DNA from: Symploca sp. SIO2C1
GTDB lineage: Bacteria; Cyanobacteriota; Cyanobacteriia; Cyanobacteriales; Coleofasciculaceae
Assembly (NCBI GenBank): GCA_010692635.1
Contig: JAAHGL010000047.1
Span: 1 to 43,334 of the forward strand
Direction: 5' to 3'
DNA: 43,334 nucleotides
Shown: piece by piece, positions 27,765 to 36,845 of the stretch
Layout: each line of letters starts with the position of its first letter
Position numbering within the stretch: the first letter of the stretch is position 1
The notes under the pieces: generated by a model
Seen by the model: the letters and a program-made list of their open reading frames with translations, nothing else
Told to the model about the DNA's origin: nothing
The model's database searches: none
Program-made: the position numbers and the translations under genes

Positions 27765-28712
27765 GTGGCACAGTTTCAGATCGAGTGTGTAGAATCTAAA
27801 ACACTAAACAATAACAGTCAATATAGCAGATTTGTCCTGGAGCCTCTCGAACGTGGTCAAGGTACAACGGTTGGTAATGCTCTGAGACGAATTTTACTAG
27901 CTAACCTTGAAGGTGCAGCTGTGACAGCAGTAAGAATTGCTGGGGTAAGTCACGAGTTTGCCACAATTGAAGGAGTCAGAGAAGATGTCCTAGAAATTAT
28001 GCTGAACCTGAAGGAGGTTATCCTCAAAAGCTATACTTCTCAGCCCCAGATTGGTCGAGTTATGATTACTGGACCAGGTACTGTAAGAGCTGCTCAGTTC
28101 GATTTGCCCTCAGAAGTGGAAATTGTTGACCAAGGTCAGTATATTGCCACTCTCGCAGAGGGAGCAAAGCTGGAAATGGAGTTTCGGATTGAAAAAGGAC
28201 AGGGATATCGAGCTGTAGAGCGGGGTCGCGATGATGGGGTTGCAGTTGACTTCCTACAGATCGACGCTGTGTTTATGCCAGTGAAAAAGGTAAATTACAC
28301 CGTAGAAAATGTTCGCGTTGACGGCTCGGTAGAAAAAGATCGGTTGCTTTTAGATATCTGGACAAACGGCAGCCTAAGCGCTCAAGAAGCTTTGAGTCAA
28401 GCTGCCAGTATGTTAGTAGATTTGTTCAATCCCCTCAAAGATATCAATGTCAAACCTCCTGAGCCAGATAATGAGTATCCAGAGGATCCAACTAGCCAAA
28501 TCCCCATTGAAGAATTGCAACTGTCAGTGCGAGCTTACAACTGTCTGAAGCGGGCACAAATCAACTCTGTAGCCGACCTACTGGATTATAGCCAGGAAGA
28601 CCTACTGGAAATCAAAAACTTTGGACAAAAGTCAGCCGAAGAAGTGATTGAAGCCTTGCAACGGCGTTTGGGTATCACACTACCCCAAGAAAAATCGGCA
28701 AAAACTAGCTAA
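27765..28712 (+). CDS. rpoA: RNA polymerase alpha subunit
   Basis: A 315-residue alpha subunit that nucleates RNA polymerase assembly. The N-terminal dimerisation domain has FVLEPLERGQGTTVGNALRRILL; the C-terminal domain has the helix-hairpin-helix LSVRAYNCLKRAQI and LLEIKNFGQKSAEEVIEAL for UP-element and activator contacts. I place the start at a GTG (27765), 7 nt after GGGAGG, because AQFQIECVES is the usual beginning. The open frame extends 41 codons upstream to 27642, but that part has no family similarity. Confidence 0.97.
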   Translation: MAQFQIECVESKTLNNNSQYSRFVLEPLERGQGTTVGNALRRILLANLEGAAVTAVRIAGVSHEFATIEGVREDVLEIMLNLKEVILKSYTSQPQIGRVMITGPGTVRAAQFDLPSEVEIVDQGQYIATLAEGAKLEMEFRIEKGQGYRAVERGRDDGVAVDFLQIDAVFMPVKKVNYTVENVRVDGSVEKDRLLLDIWTNGSLSAQEALSQAASMLVDLFNPLKDINVKPPEPDNEYPEDPTSQIPIEELQLSVRAYNCLKRAQINSVADLLDYSQEDLLEIKNFGQKSAEEVIEALQRRLGITLPQEKSAKTS

Positions 28713-28798
28713 GGGAATAGGGAACAGGGAATCGGTGAAAATCTAACCAATTCTCTGTTTACAGTCATTTTTTGTGAGATTGTAGAGGAAGAAAAAAA

Positions 28799-29149
28799 AT
28801 GCGTCACCGTTGTCGTGTACCACAACTTGGAAAGCCTGCTGATCAACGTCGTGCTTTGTTGAGAAGTCTAGCAACTGAAGTGATTCGTCATGGTCGAATC
28901 ACCACCACGAAAGTACGAGCTAAAGCAGTTCAATCTGAAGTCGAAAGAATGATTACCTTAGCCAAAAACGGCTCCCTTGCCTCAAGGCGTAGAGCTATCG
29001 GTTATCTGTATGATAAGCAATTAGTTCACTCTTTATTTGAGGGAGTTAAAGAACGGTATGGCGATCGCAATGGTGGATATACCCGTATTCTAAGAACTGT
29101 GAGACGTCGTGGTGATAATGCTGAAATGGCAATAATTGAGCTGGTTTGA
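28799..29149 (+). CDS. rplQ: 50S ribosomal protein L17
   Basis: A 116-residue L17 near the tunnel exit. [34 protein letters not shown] and [24 protein letters not shown] are characteristic. It ends the alpha-operon section and is preceded by AGAGGAAG. Confidence 0.98.
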   Translation: MRHRCRVPQLGKPADQRRALLRSLATEVIRHGRITTTKVRAKAVQSEVERMITLAKNGSLASRRRAIGYLYDKQLVHSLFEGVKERYGDRNGGYTRILRTVRRRGDNAEMAIIELV

Positions 29150-29150
29150 G

Positions 29151-29178
29151 AGAAGGCAGAAGGCAGAAGGCAGAAGGT
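29151..29178. repeat. AGAAGGC heptamer tandem repeat
   Basis: Four head-to-tail copies (the last ends in T) begin 2 nt after the rplQ stop. ACTCCCTACTTCTGAC words before truA run in the opposite sense and could pair with it. This is the typical short tandem heptamer repeat type of filamentous cyanobacteria. Confidence 0.75.
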
Positions 29179-29256
29179 AGTCCCGATGAAAAATTTTCAC
29201 CACCAGGTGATGAAAGTAGGTTCTTCCCTACTCCCTACTTCTGACTCCTATTTTCA

Positions 29257-30099
29257 ATGACCAATCATAAACAGCCAATAAACAACAATCAATCACGAGT
29301 TGCCTTGGTTATTCAATACCTAGGCACTCATTTTTATGGTTGGCAGCGGCAACCTCACCATCGCAGTGTACAAGAGGAAATTGAAAAAGTGCTTTCTGAG
29401 GTGCACCAAAAACCTGTGACTCTATACGGTGCTGGTAGAACAGATTCTGGTGTTCATGCGGCTGCCCAAGTTGCCCACTTTAATACTACCCTTCCTATCC
29501 CAGCCCATCGTTGGGCAGCTCTGCTCAATAGCAGACTACCAAAGGATATACTAATAAGGGCAACCGCTGCAGTGCCATCAGATTGGCATGCTCGTTTTTC
29601 CGCTATTTGGCGTCGTTATCGATATACCATCTATACCGATGCCCTACCTAACTTGTTTGTGCGACCCTTTAGTTGGCATTATTATCAAGCACCACTAAGT
29701 GAATCCCTAATTCAGGAAGCTTTAGAGCCCCTGATTGGTAAGCACCACCTAGCAGCATTTCATCGAGCAAATTCGGGGAGATCCCACTCTTGGGTAGATG
29801 TCATGGTGGCGGAATGTTACCGCGAAGAACCGTTCATTCATATAGAAATTCAAGCAAATGGATTTTTGTACGGTATGGTGCGGCTTCTGGTAGGGATGCT
29901 GGTACAAGTAGGAAGAGGAAAGCTACATCCCCAAGACTTTACCGAAATCTGGGTTAACCAGCGACGGGAACAAGTCAAGTATGCAGCACCGGCAAGGGGT
30001 CTGTGCTTGTTACGGGTGGGCTATCCAAACTCCCCATTTCCTCCAGAAATCTGGTTTGATACCCAACCAAAGTTTCTCTTACCCACTATAACTGCATAG
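29257..30099 (+). CDS. truA: tRNA pseudouridine(38-40) synthase
   Basis: TruA makes pseudouridine at tRNA positions 38-40. The 280-residue protein has the catalytic Asp63 in GAGRTDSGVHAAAQVAHF, the YLGTHFYGWQRQ start of the fold and FLYGMVRLLVGMLVQVG late in the protein. The first 13 codons (MTNHKQPINNNQS) are made of the same CCAAT/AAACAA heptamer words as neighbouring spacers, so the N-terminus seems to have grown out of a repeat. Its place between rplQ and rplM is conserved in cyanobacteria. Confidence 0.97.
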   Translation: MTNHKQPINNNQSRVALVIQYLGTHFYGWQRQPHHRSVQEEIEKVLSEVHQKPVTLYGAGRTDSGVHAAAQVAHFNTTLPIPAHRWAALLNSRLPKDILIRATAAVPSDWHARFSAIWRRYRYTIYTDALPNLFVRPFSWHYYQAPLSESLIQEALEPLIGKHHLAAFHRANSGRSHSWVDVMVAECYREEPFIHIEIQANGFLYGMVRLLVGMLVQVGRGKLHPQDFTEIWVNQRREQVKYAAPARGLCLLRVGYPNSPFPPEIWFDTQPKFLLPTITA

Positions 30100-30151
30100 A
30101 AAGGTGAAGAATCGAGCCCCTAAATTAAGACCCTAATTAACAAGTAAAAAC

Positions 30152-30610
30152 ATGATGGAAAAAACCTACTTACCCCCTGAGAAATCACTAGAAAAAAAAT
30201 GGTATCTCGTAGACGCAGCTGACATGCGTTTAGGACGTCTAGCCAGTGAGATTGCGATGGTTCTTAGGGGTAAAAATAAACCAACCTACACCCCTCACAT
30301 TGATACTGGCGACTTCGTGATTGTCATCAATGCGGAAAAAGTCGCTGTTACTGGCAAAAAACGCGCTCAGAAACTTTACCGCCGTCATTCAGGTCGCCCT
30401 GGTGGGATGAAAACAGAAACTTTTGCCAAATTGCAAGCCCGTATACCAGAAAGAATTATTGAACAAGCAGTTAAGGGAATGCTACCCAAAAATTCTCTGG
30501 GTCGCAAACTGTTCACTAAGCTAAAAGTTTATGCTGGGGATACTCATCCTCATCAAGCCCAAAAACCCGAAGTGTTAACAATTGAGACTATTCCTGGAGG
30601 AGCAAACTAA
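30152..30610 (+). CDS. rplM: 50S ribosomal protein L13
   Basis: A 152-residue early-assembly L13. [39 protein letters not shown] and HSGRPGGMK are diagnostic. Two adjacent ATG codons (30152 and 30155) can serve as start. The stop overlaps the rpsI start by one base (TAATG). Confidence 0.98.
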   Translation: MMEKTYLPPEKSLEKKWYLVDAADMRLGRLASEIAMVLRGKNKPTYTPHIDTGDFVIVINAEKVAVTGKKRAQKLYRRHSGRPGGMKTETFAKLQARIPERIIEQAVKGMLPKNSLGRKLFTKLKVYAGDTHPHQAQKPEVLTIETIPGGAN

Positions 30611-31023
30611 TGCAAGCAGAAGAATTAGCTGGTCGTGCTGTATACTGGGGCACTGGTCGTCGTAAGTCTTCCGTGGCAAGAGTACGTTTAGTTCCCGGTA
30701 CTGGTGAACTCATTGTCAATGGACGACCAGGAGAATCTTACTTTAACTACAACCCTAGTTACTTAACATCCGCCAAAGCCCCATTGGAAACCCTGGGTTT
30801 AGAAAATGATTACGACATTTTGGTAAAGGCTCACGGTGGTGGGTTAACCGGACAATCTGACTCAATTCGTTTAGGAATTGCTAGAGCTTTGTGTGATCTA
30901 GACCCAGAAAACCGCTCACCGCTTAAAATAGAGGGCTACTTGACTCGTGACCCTCGGGCTAAAGAACGCAAGAAATACGGCTTGAAAAAAGCCCGTAAAG
31001 CTCCACAATACTCGAAGCGGTAA
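30610..31023 (+). CDS. rpsI: 30S ribosomal protein S9
   Basis: A 137-residue S9. [17 protein letters not shown] and [19 protein letters not shown] are typical, and the C-terminal basic tail ending YSKR reaches the P-site tRNA. Translationally coupled to rplM. Confidence 0.98.
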   Translation: MQAEELAGRAVYWGTGRRKSSVARVRLVPGTGELIVNGRPGESYFNYNPSYLTSAKAPLETLGLENDYDILVKAHGGGLTGQSDSIRLGIARALCDLDPENRSPLKIEGYLTRDPRAKERKKYGLKKARKAPQYSKR

Positions 31024-31041
31024 GTCATTAATTGTTGGTCA

Positions 31042-31084
31042 TTGGTCACTACTAATTAATAGAATAGTAAGTACTAGTGACCAA
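31042..31084 (+). repeat. 10-bp inverted repeat after rpsI
   Basis: TTGGTCACTA (31042-31051) and its exact inverse TAGTGACCAA (31075-31084) enclose a 23-nt loop. The structure is built of TTGGTCA heptamer words, lies in the 188-nt rpsI-rpmE spacer, and could attenuate read-through into rpmE. Confidence 0.6.
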
Positions 31085-31211
31085 ACCATAAACTTTATAG
31101 GAAAAAATTAGCCAACTGCCTTTTCCAGAGACAGAAGCAATTTTCACCTGTGGAGATCTCAAGAAGACTCCAGTTGTCTAACTCAAAGAAATCTCAAACA
31201 TAGGAGTAACT

Positions 31212-31451
31212 ATGCCAAAGCCCGATATTCATCCAAAATGGTATCCAGAAGCCAAAGTCTATTGCAACGGGGAAGTAGTGATGACTATTGGTTCGACAAA
31301 ACCAGAAATCAACGTAGATGTTTGGTCTGGCAACCATCCCTTCTATACAGGGACACAAAAGCTGATTGACACTGAAGGTCGAGTGGAACGCTTTATGCGG
31401 AAATATGGAATGTTTGATGCTGAAAGTAGCTCTGATTCCCAAGGGAAATAG
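31212..31451 (+). CDS. rpmE: 50S ribosomal protein L31, zinc-free form
   Basis: A 79-residue L31 that bridges the subunits. PKPDIHPKWYPEAKVYCNGEV and VDVWSGNHPFYTGTQKLIDTEGRVERF fit bacterial L31. Only Cys18 of the four zinc cysteines remains; the second pair is replaced (DVWSGNHP). It is therefore a C-minus form that does not need zinc. Followed by a terminator-like hairpin. Confidence 0.96.
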   Translation: MPKPDIHPKWYPEAKVYCNGEVVMTIGSTKPEINVDVWSGNHPFYTGTQKLIDTEGRVERFMRKYGMFDAESSSDSQGK

Positions 31452-31536
31452 CTCGCAAATTTGACACTTAATACTTGATCATCAAAGCTTTCTTTTGACA
31501 CTGAAATACTTCACCAAAATAATTGGGTCTGAAGCC

Positions 31537-31559
31537 CCGTCCTTTTAGGACGGCTTTTT
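31537..31559 (+). terminator. Hairpin plus T-run after rpmE (also IS left-end motif)
   Basis: CCGTCCT/AGGACGG form a 7-bp stem with a TTT loop, followed by CTTTTT. This has the form of an intrinsic terminator for the rpmE transcript. The GAAGCCCCGTCC context also resembles the left end of the tnpB element at 13560-13590, so the terminator may have come with the insertion. Confidence 0.65.
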
Positions 31560-31597
31560 CATAGTGATTGAACGTATTTATTGTGTACAATAGCATA

Positions 31598-31936
31598 ATG
31601 AAAGTACGTTACCGCTACAGAATTTATCCAACACCCGGACAACAAATAGCACTAGCTAAATTGTTTGGCTGTGTTCGTGTGGTGTGGAACGATGCCTTAG
31701 CCTTTTGCATTAATCAGTACCAAGCAGGAGACAAGAAGCCTAAAATAGAAAACGTAAGGCTAAATTTCTATCCAATTTAAAAGACACCCGTACTGATTTC
31801 CTGCACAAACTTTCAACTCAGATAATTCGTGAGAACCAAACGATTGTTCTAGAGGATTTAAATATTGCAGGAATGGTCAGAAACAGAAAACTGTCTAGAG
31901 CGATCAGTGATTTAGGATGGCGACAATTCCGTAAGA
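31598..31936 (+). pseudogene. tnpB: tnpB remnant (deleted and truncated)
   Basis: The first part (31598-31780) encodes a normal TnpB start, KVRYRYRIYPTPGQQIALAKLFGCVRVVWNDAL, then a stop. From 31777 in another frame comes a later TnpB segment, TRTDFLHKLSTQIIRENQTIVLEDLNIAGM with the RuvC Glu, continuing to about GWRQFR at 31931. Roughly 190 codons between the parts are missing, and everything after the second part, including the zinc ribbon and last Asp, is gone. It belongs to a different subgroup from the intact tnpB. Non-functional. Confidence 0.9.
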
Positions 31937-31999
31937 GTGCGGGGAGGATGTCAAACTTCAGACTTTTTGAGCTGTTTCGATGGAGCGATCGCACAAATC

Positions 32000-33103
32000 A
32001 TGGCTGAAACTTACCTGCTGGAGAAACTACAATCTGTTGAGCAAACTTTCAACGAATTAACTCGGCGTCTGGCTGATCCAGATATTGCCACCAATCCGAA
32101 TGAGCTACAACGGGTGGCAAAAGCACGTTCCTCCTTGGAAGAAGTTGTCAACACCTATGACACCTGGAAGACAACTCAAGAAGAACTAGAAGGAGCACGA
32201 ATCGTTCTCAAAGAATCCGGTAGTGATCCAGAAATGCAGGAAATGGCAGCACTGGAAGTTGAAGAGCTTCAGACGGAGATTGAGCAACTCGAAAGACGCC
32301 TCAAGATCTTACTATTACCCCGCGACCCGAATGATGAGAAGAACATTATGTTGGAAATTCGCGCAGGTACTGGTGGTGATGAGGCAAGTATCTGGGCTGG
32401 TGATTTAGTGCGGATGTACTCCCGCTATGCCGAAGGTCAAAATTGGCAGGTTAAATTATTGAGTGAGTCCCTGGCAGATATGGGGGGCTTTAAAGAGGCG
32501 ATTCTGGAAATTCAGGGAGAGCAAGTTTACAGTAAGCTGAAGTTTGAAGCCGGAGTTCATCGAGTGCAGCGAGTACCTGTAACTGAAGCAGGAGGAAGAG
32601 TTCATACCTCAACAGCAACGGTAGCAGTGATGCCGGAAGTTGATGATGTGGAAGTAGAGATTGAGTCTAAGGATTTGGAAATTTCTACAGCCCGTTCTGG
32701 TGGTGCTGGTGGACAGAACGTCAATAAGGTAGAAACAGCAGTTGACTTATTTCACAAACCTACAGGTATTCGGATTTTCTGTACAGAAGAGCGTTCTCAA
32801 CTACAAAACCGAGAACGAGCAATGCAAATTCTCCGTGCTAAACTTTATGAGATGAAGCTCCAAGAACAGCAGGATGCTGTAACTTCCATGCGGCGATCGC
32901 AAGTCGGTACTGGTTCCCGCTCAGAGAAAATCCGCACCTACAACTACAAAGACAATCGGGTCACCGATCACCGTCTCAGTCAGAATTATTCCCTCAATCC
33001 AGTACTTGAAGGTGATTTGGAGTACATAATTCAAGCCTGTATCAGTCAAGATCAGCAAGAACGCTTAGAAGATTTGGCAGCTTCTACTGTTGGCGTAAAT
33101 TAA
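32000..33103 (+). CDS. prfA: Peptide chain release factor 1
   Basis: A 367-residue RF1 that reads UAA and UAG. The anticodon-like tripeptide is PVT in [18 protein letters not shown] (near residue 193), and the catalytic GGQ lies in [13 protein letters not shown] (near 238). The ATG at 32000 gives the standard start [10 protein letters not shown]; an upstream frame to 31937 would translate IS-derived DNA. The tnpB remnant sits about 60 nt upstream, so native promoter sequence may have been replaced. A HIP1 octamer lies 8 nt before the start. Confidence 0.97.
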   Translation: MAETYLLEKLQSVEQTFNELTRRLADPDIATNPNELQRVAKARSSLEEVVNTYDTWKTTQEELEGARIVLKESGSDPEMQEMAALEVEELQTEIEQLERRLKILLLPRDPNDEKNIMLEIRAGTGGDEASIWAGDLVRMYSRYAEGQNWQVKLLSESLADMGGFKEAILEIQGEQVYSKLKFEAGVHRVQRVPVTEAGGRVHTSTATVAVMPEVDDVEVEIESKDLEISTARSGGAGGQNVNKVETAVDLFHKPTGIRIFCTEERSQLQNRERAMQILRAKLYEMKLQEQQDAVTSMRRSQVGTGSRSEKIRTYNYKDNRVTDHRLSQNYSLNPVLEGDLEYIIQACISQDQQERLEDLAASTVGVN

Positions 33104-33112
33104 TGTTAATTC

Positions 33113-34486
33113 ATGGATTTCAGTCAAACTGATGCAGTAGGGATTGCTCATGCTGTTCGAGCTGGTGAAGTGAGTGCCAAAGCTGTAGTCACTCAGTGTC
33201 TTGAACAAATTAATGCTCATAATCAAACGCTCAACTGTTTTACTACGGTTACTGCTGAAACAGCACTACTAGAGGCTCAAAGGATTGATCAATTAGTGGC
33301 CCAAGGGGAAAATCCTGGTGCTTTGGCAGGAGTTCCCTTTGCAGTAAAGAATTTATATGATATCGCTGGTTTGACGACCTTCGCAGGGTCAAAAATCAAC
33401 GCTGAAAATCCCCCAGCTACAGAAGATGCTACTGCTGTTGCCAAGCTTAAACAAGCAGGTGCAGTACTGGTGGGAGCACTGAATATGGATGAGTACGCCT
33501 ATGGTTTTGTGACGGAAAATAGTCATTACGGCGTTACCCCCAACCCCCACGATTCTAGCCGCATTGCTGGTGGCTCCTCTGGCGGTTCAGCAGCAGCAGT
33601 GGCAGCGGGATTAGTGCCTTTAACTCTTGGTTCTGATACCAATGGTTCTATCCGAGTTCCCGCCTCCCTATGTGGAGTTTTGGGTTTTAAACCTACTTAT
33701 GGACGTTTGTCAAGATCAGGAACAGTTTTATTTTCCAGTAGCCTCGATCATATTGGTCCTTTTGCCCGTTCTGTAAAGGATATTGCCACAGCTTTTGATG
33801 TCCTTCAGGGAGCAGATGAGCGTGACCCGATTTGCACTAATCGTCCTCCAGAGTTATGCTTGCCCCAACTAAATCAGGGAATTGAGGGTTTGCGCATTGC
33901 CGTTGCCGATGGTTATTTTGCCGAAGGAGCAGAACCAGAAGCCTTGGAAGCTGTAGCTCAGGTAGCTGATGCTCTCAATGTTACCGCTTCTATTACCATT
34001 CCAGAAGCCAAGCGAGCTAGGGCAGCAGCCTATATTATTACCGCTGCCGAGGGAGCAAATCTACATCTAGCCAATTTGCGATCGCGTCCCAAAGATTTTG
34101 ACCCCGCCACCCGCGATCGCTTTTTAGCAGGTACTCTAATTCCTGCTACTTGGTACATTCAATCGCAAAAATTCAGGCAATGGTATCGCGATCGCGTCCG
34201 AGAAATATTCCAGAAGGTAGATGTAATTATGGCTCCAACTACTCCCTGTGTAGCTCCAGGAATTGGACAGAAAACGATGGTAATTGCAGGAAAAGAGCTG
34301 CTAGTCCGTCCTCATCTAGGATTATTTACCCAACCTCTATCGTTCATCGGCTTACCAGTAATCTCGGTGCCAATTCAGCATCCTGGCTCCTTACCCCTAG
34401 GAGTGCAAATTATTGCTGCTCCTTACAACGAAGCACTGATTCTTCGGATAGCAGCAGCGTTGGAGACGAAACTGTTAATCAGTTAA
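33113..34486 (+). CDS. Amidase-signature hydrolase, AtzE/GatA-like
   Basis: A 457-residue amidase-signature enzyme with the complete Ser-cisSer-Lys triad: Lys79 (PFAVKNLYD), Ser155 (GGSSGGS) and Ser179 (DTNGSIRVP). It resembles the AtzE branch (carboxybiuret-type hydrolases) and GatA. The GatA hallmarks of the tRNA amidotransferase are not clear, and no gatB or gatC is near. I call it a cytoplasmic amidohydrolase of unknown substrate. It starts 9 nt after prfA and is probably co-transcribed. Three HIP1-like sites fall in the 3' half. Confidence 0.87.
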   Translation: MDFSQTDAVGIAHAVRAGEVSAKAVVTQCLEQINAHNQTLNCFTTVTAETALLEAQRIDQLVAQGENPGALAGVPFAVKNLYDIAGLTTFAGSKINAENPPATEDATAVAKLKQAGAVLVGALNMDEYAYGFVTENSHYGVTPNPHDSSRIAGGSSGGSAAAVAAGLVPLTLGSDTNGSIRVPASLCGVLGFKPTYGRLSRSGTVLFSSSLDHIGPFARSVKDIATAFDVLQGADERDPICTNRPPELCLPQLNQGIEGLRIAVADGYFAEGAEPEALEAVAQVADALNVTASITIPEAKRARAAAYIITAAEGANLHLANLRSRPKDFDPATRDRFLAGTLIPATWYIQSQKFRQWYRDRVREIFQKVDVIMAPTTPCVAPGIGQKTMVIAGKELLVRPHLGLFTQPLSFIGLPVISVPIQHPGSLPLGVQIIAAPYNEALILRIAAALETKLLIS

Positions 34487-34526
34487 TTGCTATTAGTGAC
34501 AGCTGTTTTGCGATCGCGAATACTCC

Positions 34527-34559
34527 AGATGTCCGACTTTTTCAAGAAGTCGGACATCT
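34527..34559. terminator. Strong bidirectional hairpin
   Basis: AGATGTCCGACTT and its exact inverse form a 13-bp stem with a 7-nt loop, placed between the convergent amidase and glycosyltransferase genes (8 nt from the latter's stop). T-rich bases in the loop and flanks support termination of both transcripts. Confidence 0.75.
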
Positions 34560-34566
34560 ACCGCTT

Positions 34567-35550
34567 TTAGTCATTATTAATTGTTGAACAACGCTGCTTT
34601 CGATGATTATTGTTGAAGCCATAACAATCTCGTACTAAATAAAGTGGACGTCCTTTGACTTCTTCATAGACACGTCCCAAATATTCACCAATAATACCCA
34701 GAGTAATTAGCTGAATACCTCCCAAAAAGAGAACCGTCACCATTAAGGAAGCATAACCCGGTAAATCTACGCCAAAGATTAAAGTCCGAATCACTAAAAA
34801 GGTAGCGTAAAGAAAGGAAAGTAAGGAGATAACTAAACCAACATAGCTCCACACTTTCAAAGGCAGAAAGCTAAAGGAAGTAATGCCATCAATTGCAAAG
34901 TTCCACAAACGCCAATAATTCCAAGTCGTAGTACCATTGAGACGGGGTTCCCGGTCAAAGAGGATAGAGGTTTGCTTAAAACCTGCCCAACCAAACAAAC
35001 CTTTCATAAACCTCGTCCTTTCTGGCATTTGCTTGAGAGCTTCTACCACCCGCCTATCCAATAAGCGAAAGTCACCAGTATCGCGGGGGATAGGAACAGG
35101 ACTCATCCAACCAATTGTTCGGTAAAAAGACCTAGCCGTAAAGCGTTTGACCCAACTTTCTCCCTCACGCGATCGCCTAGTTGCATAGACCACATCATAA
35201 CCTTCGCGCCATGTAGCTACTAGTTCCTTAATTAATTCTGGAGGGTCTTGCAGGTCAGCATCAATGGGAATAACTGCAGCACCACCAGCATAATCAATCC
35301 CTGCCGTGATGGCAACTTCTTTGCCAAAATTACGGGATAAATTGACTACCTTAATCCCTGGATGACGATGGTGATATTCAACCAGGCACTTCAGCGTATC
35401 GTCTTGGGAGCCATCGTTAACACAAACAATCTCGTAGCTGATGTTCATGGCATCCAGTACTAACAGCAGGCGCTCAAACAGGTAGTCAATATTAGGTTCT
35501 TCGTTGTAAAGAGGAACTACTACAGAGATTTCTACTTGGTCATTGGTCAT
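34567..35550 (-). CDS. GT2 glycosyltransferase, GtrB/DPM1-like
   Basis: The 327-residue protein has an N-terminal GT-A domain (VVVPLYNEEPNI, CVNDGSQDDT, the metal-binding DADLQDPPE near residue 97) and two C-terminal membrane helices followed by GEYLGRVYEEVKGRPLYLV. This layout is typical of enzymes that transfer a sugar onto polyprenyl phosphate at the plasma membrane, for surface polysaccharide or glycoprotein work. Donor and acceptor cannot be told. Its first codons (MTNDQ) are encoded inside a TTGGTCA heptamer array, so the start region derives from a repeat. Confidence 0.92.
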   Translation of the reverse strand: MTNDQVEISVVVPLYNEEPNIDYLFERLLLVLDAMNISYEIVCVNDGSQDDTLKCLVEYHHRHPGIKVVNLSRNFGKEVAITAGIDYAGGAAVIPIDADLQDPPELIKELVATWREGYDVVYATRRSREGESWVKRFTARSFYRTIGWMSPVPIPRDTGDFRLLDRRVVEALKQMPERTRFMKGLFGWAGFKQTSILFDREPRLNGTTTWNYWRLWNFAIDGITSFSFLPLKVWSYVGLVISLLSFLYATFLVIRTLIFGVDLPGYASLMVTVLFLGGIQLITLGIIGEYLGRVYEEVKGRPLYLVRDCYGFNNNHRKQRCSTINND

Positions 35551-35616
35551 TGGTTATTGGTTATTGGTACAAAGAACAAGGGACAAACAACAAACAACAA
35601 ACAACAAACAACAAAC
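35536..35616. repeat. Two heptamer arrays upstream of the glycosyltransferase
   Basis: Five units of TTGGTCA/TTGGTTA type (35536-35570) are followed, after 12 nt, by nearly five units of ACAAACA (35583-35616). The first array overlaps the start of the glycosyltransferase gene. Confidence 0.8.
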
Positions 35617-35651
35617 GTGGGATGAGTTTAACTTATTATTGCTTCTTACTT

Positions 35652-36452
35652 CTATCCTGCCTCAACAAACCAACTCCGCAATTGCTCGAGACTAGGATGA
35701 GAGGATTCGTAGGTTAGGGATTGGTGTGGGGTGAGGATGGTGTGGATAGGTATTACTTCTACAACACTATTGGTGTAAGCGATCGCTTCTAATGTTAATA
35801 GCCGTTCTTTGTCCCAAGCCGTCTCCCGCACTACTAATCCTTGTTTCTGTAGCCAGTTAATGAGTTGCGATCGCACAGTTCCTGGTAAGATTCCTGCTAT
35901 TAAAGGTGGTATCCACCAGCAACCGTCTTGCCAGCCCCACAGATTGCCAGTACTAGTTTCCACCCAATTACCAGTAACATCGACTAAAATCGCTTCTTGT
36001 GCTCCCTGCTGTTGTGCTTGCTGGAGAGCCAGCCATGCTGTTAGGTAGTTACCAGTTTTATGAGCCGGTAAGGAACGAATTAGTTCCGGAGTGTCAGCCA
36101 GCCACGCGGTAATCCCTTGTTGTTGACGTTGAGTTAAATCTACTGGTAAGTAACGTCCCGTAATCCACTCTCGTCCATCAGGAAAGATTGTTATTCGCAG
36201 TACAGGAAACAAAGATAACAATGCCTCTGCTCCTTGTTGCAACTGCTTTTGATCCGGTAGCTGCCAACCAAAAGCTTGTAAACTACCCAAAATGCGATCG
36301 CAATGCCCTTTCCAATTGGTTAATGGATGTTCCAAAGACTGGTGATAAACTCTTAGGGTTGTAAACACTGTGGCTCCGTAAATTAAGCCTGGGTCATCAA
36401 TCACCAGTTCCAAGCTATTACCCTGAATTAGTTGACCGTTATACCAAAACAA
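35652..36452 (-). CDS. Aminotransferase class IV, PabC-like
   Basis: A fold-type IV PLP enzyme of 266 residues. The PLP lysine lies in PAHKTGNYL, and VETSTGNLW carries the cofactor-binding Glu. The closest named functions are 4-amino-4-deoxychorismate lyase (folate pathway) or branched-chain aminotransferase; length and active-site wording favour a lyase, but without certainty. I prefer a TTG start at 36452 (FWYNGQLI), 8 nt from CCGGAG. A TTG at 36482 would add ten residues. Confidence 0.87.
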   Translation of the reverse strand: MFWYNGQLIQGNSLELVIDDPGLIYGATVFTTLRVYHQSLEHPLTNWKGHCDRILGSLQAFGWQLPDQKQLQQGAEALLSLFPVLRITIFPDGREWITGRYLPVDLTQRQQQGITAWLADTPELIRSLPAHKTGNYLTAWLALQQAQQQGAQEAILVDVTGNWVETSTGNLWGWQDGCWWIPPLIAGILPGTVRSQLINWLQKQGLVVRETAWDKERLLTLEAIAYTNSVVEVIPIHTILTPHQSLTYESSHPSLEQLRSWFVEAG

Positions 36453-36569
36453 CCTATATGCTCCGGAGTGACAATTTAACAATCTTCAATTTTCAGTTTA
36501 ACAACTTAACATAGCGATATATTGTCTATAATAAATTTGCCGATTGTGCTCGTTGCTGGGGAGATGACC

Positions 36570-36830
36570 ATGAATACTTTAGTAAAAACTCAGAAAATAT
36601 ACGAGGAATTTATTGATTTTATAGCTCAAGGTACTAGCCCAGAAAGTGTGACTAAGTTTCAATTCTCTGAAGCAACAAAAGAACAGATAGAAGATTTAGT
36701 GGAACGTGCCAAAATAGCAGATTTATCCTCCGCTGAAAAAAACGAACTAGAACAGTTTTTAGTAGTAGAACATCTGATTAGATTGGCCAAAGCTAAAGCT
36801 CATCAATACCTTAAATCTGTTTCTCAGTAG
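36570..36830 (+). CDS. Small helical protein paired with HNH nuclease
   Basis: An 86-residue, charged, mostly helical protein (KIYEEFIDFIAQGTSPE, then TKEQIEDLVERAKIADLSSAEKNELEQF). I recognise it only as a common companion of small cyanobacterial HNH proteins, with no known function. The ATG at 36570 follows GGGGAG by 6-7 nt; the open frame extends upstream to 36522. The HNH gene begins 15 nt after its stop. It could be an inhibitor or adaptor. Confidence 0.8.
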   Translation: MNTLVKTQKIYEEFIDFIAQGTSPESVTKFQFSEATKEQIEDLVERAKIADLSSAEKNELEQFLVVEHLIRLAKAKAHQYLKSVSQ

Positions 36831-36845
36831 AGAGAGAAATTAATT

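Noticed and set aside
33113-34486. Glutamyl-tRNA amidotransferase subunit A (gatA)
   Set aside because: It shares the amidase-signature triad, but the overall wording fits AtzE-like hydrolases better, and no gatB or gatC is present.
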